A stretch of DNA of 64,000 nt from Zoroaster sp. YZ-2022 (Eukaryota > Echinodermata > Asteroidea > Forcipulatida > Zoroasteridae). Shown one piece after another: positions 1 through 14,900 of this stretch. Where the stretch lies: positions 25,094,163 through 25,158,162 of the forward strand of contig CM055830.1 in NCBI GenBank assembly GCA_029582265.1, in the 5' to 3' direction. Under the pieces are notes generated by a model. The model had not been told where the DNA came from. It did not search any database and was given only the letters and a program-made list of their open reading frames with translations. The translations under genes were made by a program, and so were the position numbers. Position 1 is the first letter of the stretch. Each line of letters begins with the position of its first letter.

Positions 1-2627
1 CAGGGCGCTAGGTAGAAGCACAAAGTGAACTATCCACAATACATGCATTCACACAACAGGACGCTAGGTAGAAGCACAAAGTGAACTATCCACAATACAT
101 GCATTCACACAACAGGACGCTAGGTAGAAGCACAAAGTGAACTATCCACAATACATGCATTCAGACAACAGGCGCTGGGTAGAAGCAAAAAGTGAACTAT
201 CCACAATACATGCATTCACACAACAGGGCGTTAGGTAGAAGCACAAAGTGAAATATCCACAATACATGCATTCACACAACAGGACGCTAGGTAGAAGCAC
301 AAAGTGAACTATCCACAATACATGCATTCAGACAACAGGGCGCTAGGTAGAAGCACAAAGTGAACTATCCACAATACATGCATTCACACAACAGGGCGCT
401 AGGTAGAAGCACAAAGTGAACTATCCACAATACATGCATTCACACAACAGGGCGTTAGGTAGAAGCACAAAGTGAACTATCCACAATACATGCATTCACA
501 CAACAGGGCGTTAGGTAGAAGCACAAAGTGAACTATCCACAATACATGCATTCAGACAACAGGACGCTAGGTAGAAGCACAAAGTGAACTATCCACAATA
601 CATGCATTCACACAACAGGACGCTAGGTAGAAGCACAAAGTGAACTATCCACAATACATGCATTCAGACAATAGGACGCTAGGTAGAAGCACAAAGTGAA
701 CTATCCACAATACATGCATTCACACAACAGGACGCTAGGTAGAAGCACAAAGTGAACTATCCACAATACATGCATTCACACAACAGGACGCTAGGTAGAA
801 GCACAAAGTGAACTATCCACAATACATGCATTCACACAACAGGACGTCAGATACAAGCACAAAGTGAACTATCCACAATACATGCACTCAGACAACAGGG
901 CACTAGGTAGAAGCACAAAGTGAACTATCCACAATACATGCATTCAGACAACAAGGCGCTAGGTAGAAGCACAAAGTGAACTATCCACAATACATGCATT
1001 CACACAACAGGACGCTAGGTAGAAGCACAAAGTGAACTATCTACAATACATGCATTCAGACAACAGGACGCTAGGTAGAAGCACAAAGTGAACTATCCAC
1101 AATACATGCACTCGGACAACAGGGCGCTAGGTAGAAGCACAAAGTGAACTATCCACAATACATGCATTCAGACAACAGGACGCTAGGTAGAAGCACAAAG
1201 TGAACTATCCACAATACATGCATTCACACAACAGGACGTCAGATACAAGCACAAAGTGAACTATCTACAATACATGCATTCAGACAACAGGACGCTAGGT
1301 AGAAGCACAAAGTGAACCTATCCACAATACATGCATTCACACAACAGGACGTCAGATACAAGCACAAAGTGAACTATCTACAATACATGCATTCACACAA
1401 CAGGACGCTAGGTAGAAGCACAAAGTGAACTATCTACAATACATGCATTCAGACAACAGGACTTCAGATCTATACAAGCACAAAGTGAACTATCCACAAT
1501 ACATGCACTCAGACAACAGGGCGCTAGGTAGAAGCACAAAGTGAACTATCCACAATACATGCATTCAGACAACAGGGCGTTAGGTAGAAGCACAAAGTGA
1601 ACTATCCACATACAATACATGCATTCAGACAACAGTGCGCTAGGTAGAAGCACAAAGTGAACTATCCACAATACATGCATTCACACAACAGGACGCTAGG
1701 TAGAAGCACAAAGTGAACTATCCACAATACATGCATTCACACAACAGGACGTCAGATACAAGCACAAAGTGAACTATCTACAATACATGCATTCAGACAA
1801 CAGGACGCTAGGTAGAAGCACAAAGTGAACTATCCACAATACATGCATTCACACAACAGGACGTCAGATACAAGCACAAAGTGAACTATCTACAATACAT
1901 GCATTCACACAACAGGACGCTAGGTAGAAGCACAAAGTGAACTATCTACAATACATGCATTCAGACAACAGGACTTCAGATCTATACAAGCACAAAGTGA
2001 ACTATCCACAATACATGCACTCAGACAACAGGGCGCTAGGTAGAAGCACAAAGTGAACTATCCACATACAATACATGCATTCAGACAACAGTGCGCTAGG
2101 TAGAAGCACAAAGTGAACTATCCACAATACATGCATTCACACAACAGGACGCTAGGTAGAAGCACAAAGTGAACTATCCACAATACATGCATTCACACAA
2201 CAGGACGTCAGATACAAGCACAAAGTGAACTATCCACAATACATGCACTCGGACAACAGGGCGTTAGGTACAAGCACAAAGTGAACTATCCACAATACAT
2301 GCATTCACACAACAGGACATCAGATACAAGCACAAAGTGAACTATCCACAATACATGCACTCGGACAACAGGGCGTTAGGTAGAAGCACAAAGTGAACTA
2401 TCCACAATACATGCACTCGGACAACAGGGCGCTAGGTAGAAGCACAAAGTGAACTATCCACAATACATGCACTCGGACAACAGGGCGCTAGGTAGAAGCA
2501 CAAAGTGAACTATCCACAATACATGCACTCAGACAACAGGGCGTTAGGTAGAAGCACAAAGTGAACTATCCACAATACATGCACTCGGACAACAGGGCGC
2601 TAGGTAGAAGCACAAAGTGAACTATAG
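1..2627. repeat. 56-bp minisatellite, about 47 units, in a MED24 intron
   Basis: Unit contains CTAGGTAGAAGCACAAAGTG and CCACAATACATGCATTCA. It runs off the left edge of the window. Variant units (GTCAGATACAAGC type; ACTTCAGATCTATAC at 1461 and 1973) recur in the same order, showing block duplication. Confidence 0.97.
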
Positions 2628-2838
2628 TTTTGTGCAAATTCCCTAATGATAAATTTAAATAATTAATATTGTTGGATTATGGATGTTTGCCCACTTGTTA
2701 TTGTGTGCAGAGGTTGTACTATGTCACAACGGTCAAGTGGTCAAAATTTGAGCAAGTCACAAGAATTTTCACCGTCTCATCAGTACACTAACTAAGTTTG
2801 CATTTTGTCATGTTGCTGTATGTACATTTGGTTGATAG
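2628..2838. other. intron remnant before first MED24 exon
   Basis: AT-rich unique sequence between the minisatellite and exon a. No exon recognised. Confidence 0.5.
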
Positions 2839-2938
2839 GCAATCCCGATGGAATGAAGTCATTGATACAATGCCATACATCATGCAAGAGGTGTTATTTG
2901 CTTGGGAGAATGGAGCCATTAATGTTGATCAAATACAA
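2839..2938 (+). CDS. MED24: MED24 exon a
   Basis: Acceptor TTGATAG, donor CAA|GTAAGT. Encodes a segment ending EVLFAWENGAINVDQIQ, matching the EILNAWENG stretch of vertebrate MED24. The first base completes a codon from an upstream exon, so this is an internal exon. Confidence 0.85.
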
Positions 2939-5900
2939 GTAAGTAACTATGTAAATGCAAGCATATCTTGTGTACAATTAACAGAGAGCTTGGTGCACAC
3001 GTCCTCAATATCATGGATTATATGTATCTTTGATTGATCAATCCGCAGAAGCTTGTTGATAATCTGAAGAGTAAGCTATGTTGTTTACCTATCTGCTGTG
3101 TGGCCTGGTTGTGTAGTCACATAGCTGTCTTGGCATCCACTGAGCGAAATAGACCCCTCAGTTTACTGCAGATTATCTGTTCACAAAGCACCAGTCAATT
3201 TGGAGTACCATTACAGACCTATGACAATGAGAGGTAAGTAACTTTGAATATTTAGTATGAAAATCATTTGAGAAACGTAATCCCTTGATTTGGGGGTATT
3301 TTTTTTTCATTTCAAAGTGACAGTTGAACAAGTAATATTATTTTACACTTCACCGACGTTTCTCAGAAGTATATACACTCGATCAGTGCTTTCAAGTGTC
3401 TGTGCAACTCAGACCAAGACCTTCTACTTGTTAGTGCATATGTGTCTTAACCTCTTGATTAGATTCCTATATGTGACCGGCTCCACAAAAATGGGTATTA
3501 TGGGACAAAATAAAAAAATTGAGTTACATACATAGCTGAATTGGTTACATTATAAGCTTTAATTTGGTGTAGGTTTGAACCCTGTGGCATTTTGCATTCT
3601 GGAGATATACTGATTTTTGCATATTCATATTGTACAAATTAACGGAAGTGCCTTCAGAGATACAGCCCTTTAAACACAGCAAGTGGAAAACGAAATGAGC
3701 TAAGAAGAAACTCTCTTGAATGCCCATAGCAACAGTTATGTTCCTTTTGAGCTCCTTTAGGAATGCTTGTGCAATATAAATTTGAATTATCAAGCATCTT
3801 GAAGTATTTTTTCAAATATTTTTGCTAATTTGCATAATGTGTAAAGTTTAAACTTTAGTTTTTTCATCTTTACTCATCAATAATAATATTTCTGTAAATA
3901 AATTATGAAAGTATTGATATAATAGAAGCCAATAAACCAACAACAAAAAAATCACGTTGTGAATTTTTTTTTCACCCTCTCCACATAGAACAGCCCTTTA
4001 CGGGTAATAGTATAGGGTCCCTTAATACCCTTTTTCGCAGAGCGGGTCACATATAGCAGTGGGTATTGTAATTTGAATTAATTGGTAGAATTTAGAATGT
4101 TGAACAAATTGATGATCATATCAAACATCCCTTGAAAATATTTCTGTCTGAGGTTTTATCATTCAACATGTGAATGAATACAAACAATCTGAATACATTT
4201 TCCATATAATGACACTGTAATAAGCTAAAACCTTCATAGGTTGGTCGTATAATGAATATCTTGATTCAAGATAAAAGAAACAGTTTGGCCAACATTTCCA
4301 ATAGTAAATAATGGCTTAAAATCCCCTAAATTACAGGACAACACTTACAGGGATTTGTTAAGAGTACAAGATGCTGTGAATGAGGAGTGGAGTGTCGTGG
4401 CCGAGCGGTCTAGCTTACCGGACTCAAGTTCTGGTGTTAGCAGCAGAATGTGGGTTCGAATCCCGGCCGTGACACTTGTGTCCTTGAGCAAGACACTTAA
4501 CCATAATTGCTTCTCTCCACCCAGGGGTTAAATGGGTACCTGTGAGGGGAGAGTTGCTTTTATTATTATTTTATTCAGATAAAAATCAACAAGGACAATG
4601 GATGACATACTAATAATACAAAAATACAAAAATACAGAAAAACAAACAGAAAACAAAATTACAGTTGATTTCATCTGGGATAGCCCAAAAAGCCAATTAC
4701 ACAGGCTTATTTCCATTGGGGTCCCTCGATTAGCCCTATGCGCTGTAATGGCAGCAATTGAGCTGTATACTCCCCAGGGAGCTGAGATGATGTCAGGAAT
4801 GATTTATGAGCATTATAAGCCTTATGAGCAGGGGTAATAATATAATGCGCCTTGAGCACCACTCAGTTGGTGGATACGTGCGCTATATATGTCCACACAT
4901 TATTATTATTATGAAGCTAGCATGTATTTACTCTCAGTCATCTGATACTGTTAAAGTTCAGTCATTGTAATCAAGTCATTTTTATTTGTGTTACCTTCAT
5001 GCAGGAATTCCATGATGCAAATTATTATCAAGAAAATGTGCAGTAGCAGTACCAGCACAAATGCAATAGCCAAAACCAACAAAGATCTCCCCTCCCTTCC
5101 ACTCACCACCCCTTCAACTCGGGTGTTGTCATCCATCTTTGGTGAGATCATGGATAAGGGCTGTGTTGATAGGAGGACTCTCTTCTTGGTGGATCAGTTG
5201 ATTAGTTGTGGGGGTGTTCTGTGGTTTTGTCGAGGAGTAGTGCTTGAGATTTGTTCCTTACATTGCAAGAATGAGCTGACTATGGCAGGTAGGCTTCTTA
5301 CAGATTACTTGACTTTATAATATTAGAATAATTATTTCACAGAATTCAAATATTTTAAGCAGAAAACCTATTTCTTCCAATTGTTTAAAACAAAAGTGAA
5401 CCATTCCAGACTTTTCTGTCTAAAAAAGGTACATTAAAATATTGAATATCTTTTTGGCAATCTTTCAACTAAACCATCTAGCCCTATGTTGATGGTCTCC
5501 CTATTTTGTTGATATATTTTTTCGGGGACGGGGGGAGGGGGATCATGCCCCATATTACAGTGCAATTCAGTGTATACTTGATAACAGAGTACTATAGAGA
5601 AATTGTTTCAGTGGCTGACTTGTCATACAGTCAAAGGATTTACCGTATAACAAATATTGGATCATAATTAAATGAAGTATAAAAAACTAGCTTGTTCAGT
5701 TATCAATGTAATTATTGTAGCAGATTTTCTAAGGTGCACTTAATCTGGAGACCGTTCAAAAGTGGCTGTTGTTTCATTGTATATTCCATATTTTTGTTGA
5801 CAGTTGAAGTGGCGTTTGCCCTGTTCCAAGTGGACATAGAGCAGTTGACATTGACACTTATTCGTAAGGTTCTGCCTCGTGTTCTAGCCGATCCACTCAA

Positions 5901-8900
5901 CTATGAGAAACTTAGTAATCCACGAGGCCATGCACTAGCCAAACTAACAGTGTGGTGTATTGCAGCAACACTTACAAGTCATACAAGCTCAAGAGGTAAA
6001 TATAGATTGTCTTGTGGTATCATCCAGTGATATGGTTACTGATGATATTGTTCAACAATTATCTCCCATTTATCTCCTTGAAAGCAAGGTATAACACTTG
6101 TAATGTTGCATGATCTATGAGTATGATTAGTCTCTTTGAATCAAGTTATACATACAACAATCAACCTGTCAAAGTTTTTATATTATAATAATAATAATAA
6201 TGTCGGGCATTTTAAAGCTCTCTTAAACAAGGTATCAGAACGCTGTACATTATTACCCCTGCAATAATTATTACCCCTGTAATATTATTACGTTGTGTCG
6301 TTGACAAGATAACAGTGAAAATGCATTCAGATTTATTGTATTCATTCAAATGTGGAATTGCTTTGAAAATTGTTTGCACTAATTTTCACTTTTCTTACAA
6401 ATGACAGCACTTAAGACAAAACTTATTTATTACGGGAGATTGAACCCATCATCAGTTTAACAGAAAATAAGTTTAAGGTAAAAATAAAATGCAAATTGCT
6501 GTTTTCCTTGAAAAAAAAGGGGAACAGTTTCAAAATGAAATATTCACAAATAACATCCTGCCAGAAATTCATTTCAGGGCTTTATCACTTTTTAACCATG
6601 CTTCTGACATATTTTGTCAAGTGTGTTAAAATAAATGCAAAACAAAATAACAATTCAGATAAAATCTGAAATTGCCAGAATTTGATGGTATAGAAACATG
6701 GGTGACACACCTTTACTGCAAAAACGTTGTTGTAACAAACATTTATTGTTTCAAATTAATTAAGAATACAGATGTGTTCCTGTTAGGAATTTATGTTAGA
6801 ATGAATACAAACTCATAGTATGGGCTTTTGGGTTTTGACTATTTTGTCAAATTGGTTTGTTTTCCAGCAGTGCTATAGCCAGGAAGAATATATTTTGAAG
6901 ATGTATAGTTTCAACTTCAGAGTGATCACAAAAATCCCCTGTACATCTCCAGTATTAATTAGTCAGGGCTTTATTAATAACATCTTCAATTTCAAATGTT
7001 TTTCACAATTTGTGTAATTTTTCTGTTTTTAAGGGAGTGTACAACATTGGTAATTTCCAGAAATATTATCTTAAAACTTACTTTGTGTAAAAAAAAACAA
7101 TGAATTTTTAAGCCAAATTTATAAAAAGTTGTTGTCCAGCTACTTTTCGTTGTTTTCTCATAAAGATGAGCACATGTTGTGATGAAATAAGATAAGATAA
7201 GATAAGATAAGATAATGTATTTATTAGCAACCATAAAAGTTGGATTTTACACATGTAAATTTTTAAAATACATACACATTTTTTAAAAAAACTTAAAATT
7301 ATTAAAACTTTTATCAAGAATATATTAATTATAACAAGAGACCACAAATTGCACAATAAGATGAGCACATGTTGTGATGAAATAAGATGAGCACATGTTG
7401 TGATGAAATTTTCACATGTTAATTTTATGAGAGGGTTGAAATGAATACATGACGAAAATTCCCCATTAGACGAAAATCTCTGATCCATTTATCCCTTCTG
7501 TTTGAGCCAGCAACCAGAAAACCAGTCTGGTGTTCAGAAGTAAACAATGCCCCGTTGAGTTAATCCCTTATAACACCTCAAGCAAATAAGCTCCAGTCAA
7601 GTTTTAGAATTACTGGAACTACTTTCACTATTGACCTGAGCAGTGGTACATGTACATTAGTCCAGCGGATAAGTACAATATTGTGTACGTTTCTTGCACT
7701 TTGTGGTAAAAGCATGAAACTTGGCACAAATGTATTTCATACCAAAACATGTAAATTTAAATATAGCGCCAACTCCGATTTGGCTGGGGGTCAATGTAAA
7801 TACTAATACTGGCCAACTGCTGGCCCTCAGTAGCATCTGCAGATTTTGAGAGTAATATATTCATTATTAATCACCATTCAGTTATAAAGTTATTTAAACA
7901 AACACACAGTTTTATGTTTCAGTCCACTGTTTCCCGTGGCAGATCCAGAGGCCTCTGCCCTCTGCCCTCTGCTCACCCTCTCCACAAAAAGAGAGAGTGA
8001 AAAGAAGAAATGATGCTCACAATTCGTGAATGTAGGGCTGGGAGCTGGGGATAAAGATTACCGCTCACAGGCAAAAAAAATATAGTATAGACCATACAAA
8101 GTAAAGTGGTGTACTGGATGGAGTGCCAAGATCGAGCGGTTTAGTGCATCGGATTTGTGTTCTGATGGCCGAGTCGTCAGAATGTGGGTTCGAATCCCAA
8201 CCGCGACCATGGTGCTTGTGTCCTTGAGCAAGACACTTTACCATAATTGCTTCTCTCCACCCAGGGGTTAAATGGGTACCTGTGAGGGCAGAGTTGGTTG
8301 ATTAGCCCTATATGCGCTGTAATGGCAGCAATTGAGCTGTATACTCCCCAGGGAGCTGAGATGGTTTCAGGAATGATTTATGAGCCTTATGAGCAGGGGT
8401 AATAATATAATGCGCCTTGAGCACCACTCAGTTGGTGGATACGTGCGCTATATAAGTCCACACATTATTATTATTATTATTATTACTGTACCATAGCTGC
8501 ATGCCGGATGGGGACGGGACCACTTGTCCGATTTTGCAAAGTATACAGAGATTTTGGCATTTAGTAAATCAGATTAGGAGAAATAGAGCAAACATCGTAG
8601 GCCTTTACTTCGGGGGAAAGCTCAATATTCCAACAGCCCATTTGTTTGACAAAACGTAAATGCATCAGAAATACGTCAGAAAAAAAGTCAGACAGCCTGT
8701 ATTGTTCTGACAGGTCAATAATCTGACAGCCCACTTTTTCCACCAGCTAATTGTTGTAACATCTAATTACATTCCAATGTTTCAGCTTAGTGCAAAAACG
8801 TATATTATTTTAATGTCCAAATTAAATGAATTTATAGCCCACTTATTAAAAGATCGATATTAGTAAGACTAAGGGCATTTGGTAGCTTACATGTACATAA

Positions 8901-11900
8901 AAAATGCTGAAGTCTAAGTTCAGTTTTATCGGCTTATCAATGCTCTGTCATAAACTCACTAATGTTAGCACACTTTTCATGAACATTTGAAATCAACCTT
9001 GCCGTGGTTCAATGCAATGATGTATTCTGAAGGAAATCTATAATAAGTGTTGTCTATGGATGCAAAAACAAAGCCAGACAGTAAACTTTCCTTGAATATG
9101 CCAGATGTCCTAGCCTCCTACTGCATGTATCACAACACTACATGATCAGACAGTAAACTTTCCTTGAATATGCCAGATGTCCAAGCCCCCTACTGCATGT
9201 ATCACAACACGACATGATCAGACAGTAAACTTTCCTTGAATATGCCAGATGTCCTAGCCTCCTACTACATGTATCACAACACTACATGATCAGACAGTAA
9301 ACTTTCCTTGAATATGCCAGATGTCCTAGCCTCCTACTCCATGTATCACAACACTACATGATCAGACAGTAAACTTTCCTTGAATATGCCAGATGTCCAA
9401 GCCCCCTACTGCATGTATCACAACACTACATGATCAGACAGTAAACTTTCCTTGAATATGCCAGATGTCCTAGCCTCCTACTGCATGTATCACAACACTA
9501 CATGATCAGACAGTAAACTTTCCTTGAATATGCCAGATGTCCTAGCCTCCTACTGCATGTATCACAACACGACATGATCAGACAGTAAACTTTCCTTGAA
9601 TATGCCAGATGTCCTAGCCTCCTACTACATGTATCACAACACGACATGATCAGACAGTAAACTTTCCTTGAATATGCCAGATGTCCTAGCCTCCTACTAC
9701 ATGTATCACAACACTACATGATCAGACAGTAAACTTTCCTTGAATATGCCAGATGGCCTAGCCCCCTACTACATGTATCACAACACTACATGATCAGAGA
9801 GTAAACTTTCCTTGAATATGCCAGATGTCCTAGCCTCCTACTACATGTATCACAACACTACATGATCAGACAGTAAACTTTCCTTGAATATGTCAGATGT
9901 CCTAGCCTCCTACTGCATGTATCACAACACTACATGATCAGACAGTAAACTTTCCTTGAATATGCCAGATGTCCAAGCCTCCTACTACATGTATCACAAC
10001 ACTACATGATCAGAGAGTAAACTTTCCTTGAATATGCCAGATGTCCAAGCCCCCTACTGCATGTATCACAACACGACATGATCAGACAGTAAACTTTCCT
10101 TGAATATGCCAGATGTCCTAGCCTCCTAGCTACTGCATGTATCACAACACTACATGATCAGACAGTAAACTTTCCTTGAATATGCCAGATGTCCTAGCCT
10201 CCTACTACATGTATCACAACACTACATGATCAGACAGTAAACTTTCCTTGAATATGTCAGATGTCCTAGCCTCCTACTGCATGTATCACAACACTACATG
10301 ATCAGACAGTAAACTTTCCTTGAATATGCCAGATGTCCTAGCCTCCTACTACATGTATCACAACACTACATGATCAGACAATAAACTTTCCTTGAATATG
10401 CCAGATGTCCTAGCCTCCTAGCTACTGCATGTATCACAACACTACATGATCAGACAGTAAACTTTCCTTGAATATGCCAGATGGCCTAGCCCCCTACTAC
10501 ATGTATCACAACACTACATGATCAGACAGTAAACTTTCCTTGAATATGCCAGATGTCCTAGCCCCCTACTGCATGTATCACAACACTACATGATCAGACA
10601 GTAAACTTTCCTTGAATATGCCAGATGTCCAAGCCCCCTACTGCATGTATCACAACACGACATGATCAGACAGTAAACTTTCCTTGAATATGCCAGATGT
10701 CCAAGCCCCCTACTACATGTATCACAACACTACATGATCAGACAGTAAACTTTCCTTGAATATGCCAGATGTCCTAGCCTCCTACTACATGTATCACAAC
10801 ACTACATGATCAGACAGTAAATTTTCCTTGAATATGCCAGATGTCCTAGCCTCCTACTACATGTATCACAACACTACATGATCAGACAGTAAACTTTCCT
10901 TGAATATGCCAGATGTCCAAGCCCCCTACTGCATGTATCACAACACGACATGATCAGACAGTAAACTTTCCTTGAATATGCCAGATGTCCAAGCCCCCTA
11001 CTACATGTATCACAACACTACATGATCAGACAGTAAACTTTCCTTGAATATGCCAGATGTCCTAGCCTCCTACTACATGTATCACAACACTACATGATCA
11101 GACAGTAAATTTTCCTTGAATATGCCAGATGTCCTAGCCTCCTACTACATGTATCACAACACTACATGATCAGACAATAAACTTTCCTTGAATATGCCAG
11201 ATGTCCTAGCCTCCTAGCTACTGCATGTATCACAACACGACATGATCAGACAGTAAACTTTCCTTGAATATGCCAGATGTCCTAGCCTCCTAGCTACTGC
11301 ATGTATCACAACACTACATGATCAGACAGTAAACTTTCCTTGAATATGCCAGATGGCCTAGCCCCCTACTACATGTATCCCAAACTACATGATCAGACAG
11401 TAAACTTTCCTTGAATATGCCAGATGTCCTAGCCTCCTAGCTACTGCATGTATCACAACACTACATGATCAGACAGTAAACTTTCCTTGAATATGCCAGA
11501 TGTCCTAGCCTCCTAGCTACTGCATGTGTCACAACACTACATGATCAGACAGTAAACTTTCCTTGAATATGCCAGATGTCCTAGCCCCCTACTGCATGTA
11601 TCACAACACTACATGATCAGACAGTAAACTTTCCTTGAATATGCCAGATGTCCTAGCCTCCTAGTCCTACTACATGTATCACAACACTACATGATCAGAC
11701 AGTAAACTTTCCTTGAATATGCCAGATGTCCAAGCCCCCTACTACATGTATCACAACACTACATGATCAGACAGTAAACTTTCCTTGAATATGCCAGATG
11801 TCCTAGCCTCCATACTACTGCATGTATCACAACACTACATGATCAGACAGTAAACATTCTTTGAATTATGCCAGATGGCCTAGCCCCCTACTACATGTAT

Positions 11901-14900
11901 CACAACACTACATGATCAGACAGTAAACTTTCCTTGAATATGCCAGATGTCCAAGCCCCCTACTGCATGTATCACAACACGACATGATCAGACGGTAAAC
12001 TTTCCTTGAATATGCCAGATGTCTTAGCCTCCTAGCTACTGCATGTATCACAACACGGCATGATCAGCCAGCTGCTTTTGGCACACATTTTCTGTATAGT
12101 AATATACGTAGGGTACCAGTGATATTTTAAACATGTGTTTTTTTCCTAGGTCAATTAGACCCGTGATGAGGCCTATTTACATGACCATTTTGCACCTATA
12201 GTAAATGTAATCAGGCAATTACTCTTCCATCAACGGGAAAGATCTATTCTATTCGTCCCGTGACCGGCGTGCAGATCGTTGGGGTGCCATGATGGATGCA
12301 TCTATTGTCAGGGATCGCCACAGCTCTCTGTCCTCCGCCATACGTATGAGGGTGGCAGTATTTCGGCTTGTCCAGTCTCGAATGTTGTCAGACCAGGACT
12401 TCTTTTGTCTGCCTCTCCGTCGTTTGCCCTCAATTGTTCCTTGGAGGATAGTTTTGGACAGGGAGTCGTGACGGGACACATGACCGTACCAGGCGAGCTT
12501 GCGGCGTTTCACTGTTGCAAGGAGTGGTTCCTGACTGCCTGCGTAGGTGTTGACTTGGTGTCTGACAAAGTCATTTGTCCTATGCTCTCTGTATGAGATG
12601 CGCAGCAGCTTTCTGTAGCACTTGTGCTCAAACGTCTGGATTAATTCTTCGTTCTGTGTCAGCAGTGTCCAGCTCTCACACCCATACAGGAGAATGGAGA
12701 CCACCAGTGACTTATACAATTTAACCTTCACAGGTAGGCTGATGGAGCTTTGTCATGGCAGATAAGGCCATGCAGAGTCTTGTTTTGATTTCTTTGGTTG
12801 AGCTGCCATCCTTGCTTAAAGTGGACCCAAGATATTTGAAGCTATCCACTTCTTCAAGTCTTTGCCCATTCAGGATGATGTTAGTAGCTGTTTGCTGGCT
12901 GTACGTGCTAACCAGGATCTTGCTTTTATCTGAACTGATTTCCATTCCATAGATTCCTGATGCCTCCTCCAGTCTGGTGGTGAGATTCTGAAGTTCTGCT
13001 TCACTACTTCCCATAAGGTCGATATCATCAGCAAAGCGCAGGGAAAGATAGTTGCCGTTAACCCTAACTCCCTAGGCATTGTACTAAAAAAATAAAAATC
13101 CTTCAAAATCCTCCAACTGGCTTTGTTGTCTAGGGAGTTAGGGTTAATCTGCCTTGTTTTTTGTGAGATTATTAGTATTAGCCAATGTTTTCGGGGATCG
13201 TCAGAGTATGCAAGCTTAAACAAATTTAATTTTTAATTAAACTCCAAAAGTTTGAAAAATTTGCAACTGGTTTTATAAATGTATGTAAGAGTGTGTGTGG
13301 CAAATCAATGTATGTAAGAGTGTGTGTGGCAAATCAATGTATGTAAGAGTGTGTATGGCAAATCAATGTATGTAAGAGTGTGTGTGGCAAATCAATGTAT
13401 GTAAGAGTGTGTGGCAAATCAATGTATGTAAGAGTGTGTGTGGCAAATCAATGTATGTAAGAGTGTGTGTGGCAAATCAATGTATGTAAGAGTGTGTGGC
13501 AAATCAATGTATGTAAGAGTGTGTGGCAAATCAATGTATGTAAGAGTGTGTGGCAAATCAATGTATGTAAGAGTGTGGCAAATCAATGTATGTAAGAGTG
13601 TGTGTGGCAAATCAATGTATGTAAGAGTGTGTGGCAAATCAATGTATGTAAGAGTGTGTGTGGCAAATCAATGTATGTAAGAGTGTGTGGCAAATCAATG
13701 TATGTAAGAGTGTGTGGCAAATCAATGTATGTAAGAGTGTGTGGCAAATCAATGTATGTAAGAGTGTGTGGCAAATCAATGTATGTAAGAGTGTGTGGCA
13801 AATCAATGTATGTAAGAGTGTGTGGCAAATCAATGTATGTAAGAGTGTGTGGCAAATCAATGTATGTAGAGTGTGTGGCAATTCAATGTATGTAAGAGTG
13901 TGTGGCAAATCAATGTATGTAAGAGTGTGTGTGGCAAATCAATGTATGTAAGAGTGTGTGGCAAATCAATGTATGTAAGAGTGTGTGTGGCAAATCAATG
14001 TATGTAAGAGTGTGTGTGGCAAATCAATGTATGTAAGAGTGTGTGTGTGGCAAATCAATGTATGTAAGTGTGTGTGTGGCAAATCAATGTATGTAAGAGT
14101 GTGTGTGGCAAATCAATGTATGTAAGAGTGTGTGGCAAATCAATGTATGTAAGAGTGTGTGTGGCAAATCAATGTATGTAAGAGTGTGTGTGGCAAATCA
14201 ATGTATGTAAGAGTGTGTGGCAAATCAATGTATGTAAGAGTGTGTGGCAAATCAATGTATGTAAGAGTGTGTGGCAAATCAATGTATGTAAGAGTGTGTG
14301 GCAAATCAATGTATGTAAGAGTGTGTGTGGCAAATCAATGTATGTAAGAGTGTGTGTGGCAAATCAATGTATGTAAGAGTGTGTGTGGCAAATCAATGTA
14401 TGTAAGAGTGTGTGTGGCAAATCAATGTATGTAAGAGTGTGTGTGGCAAATCAATGTATGTAAGAGTGTGTGTGGCAAATCAATGTATGTAAGAGTCTGT
14501 GTGGCAAATCAATGTATGTAAGAGTGTGTGTGGCAAATCATTGTATGTAAGAGTGTGTGTGGCAAATCAATGTATGTAAGAGTGTGTGTGGCAAATCAAT
14601 GTATGTAAGAGTGTGTGTGGCAAATCAATGTATGTAAGAGTGTGTGTGGCAAATCAATGTATGTAAGAGTGTGTGTGGCAAATCAATGTATGTAAGAGTG
14701 TGTGTGGCAAATCAATGTATGTAAGAGTGTGTGTGGCAAATCCTCCACACACATAGTGCTTGTCGCATCACCGTACACGTACAAAACTGCTATCATTATT
14801 GTTTCGTTGTTGACATAATTTACGACAAAATGTTTAACGTTATAATTTTGCATACAATAAAATTATAATGCTATTATTATCAATATAATTATGGAAAGGC

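Noticed and set aside
1..2627. CRISPR-like array of regular repeats
   Set aside because: Units are contiguous with no unique spacers, the genome is eukaryotic, and there are no cas genes. It is a minisatellite.
3545..3793. 82-codon frame also seen at 16845-17096
   Set aside because: The shared frame lies inside family A MITEs with inverted ends; no domain, and the third copy is disrupted.
4397..4475. Functional tRNA-Leu gene
   Set aside because: The tRNA-like region continues directly into a SINE body and occurs in many copies with the same tail; its stems are imperfect.
13419..14376. Several 60-97-codon frames in the 29-bp array
   Set aside because: Periodic frames in a minisatellite; present on both strands with the same repeating peptide.
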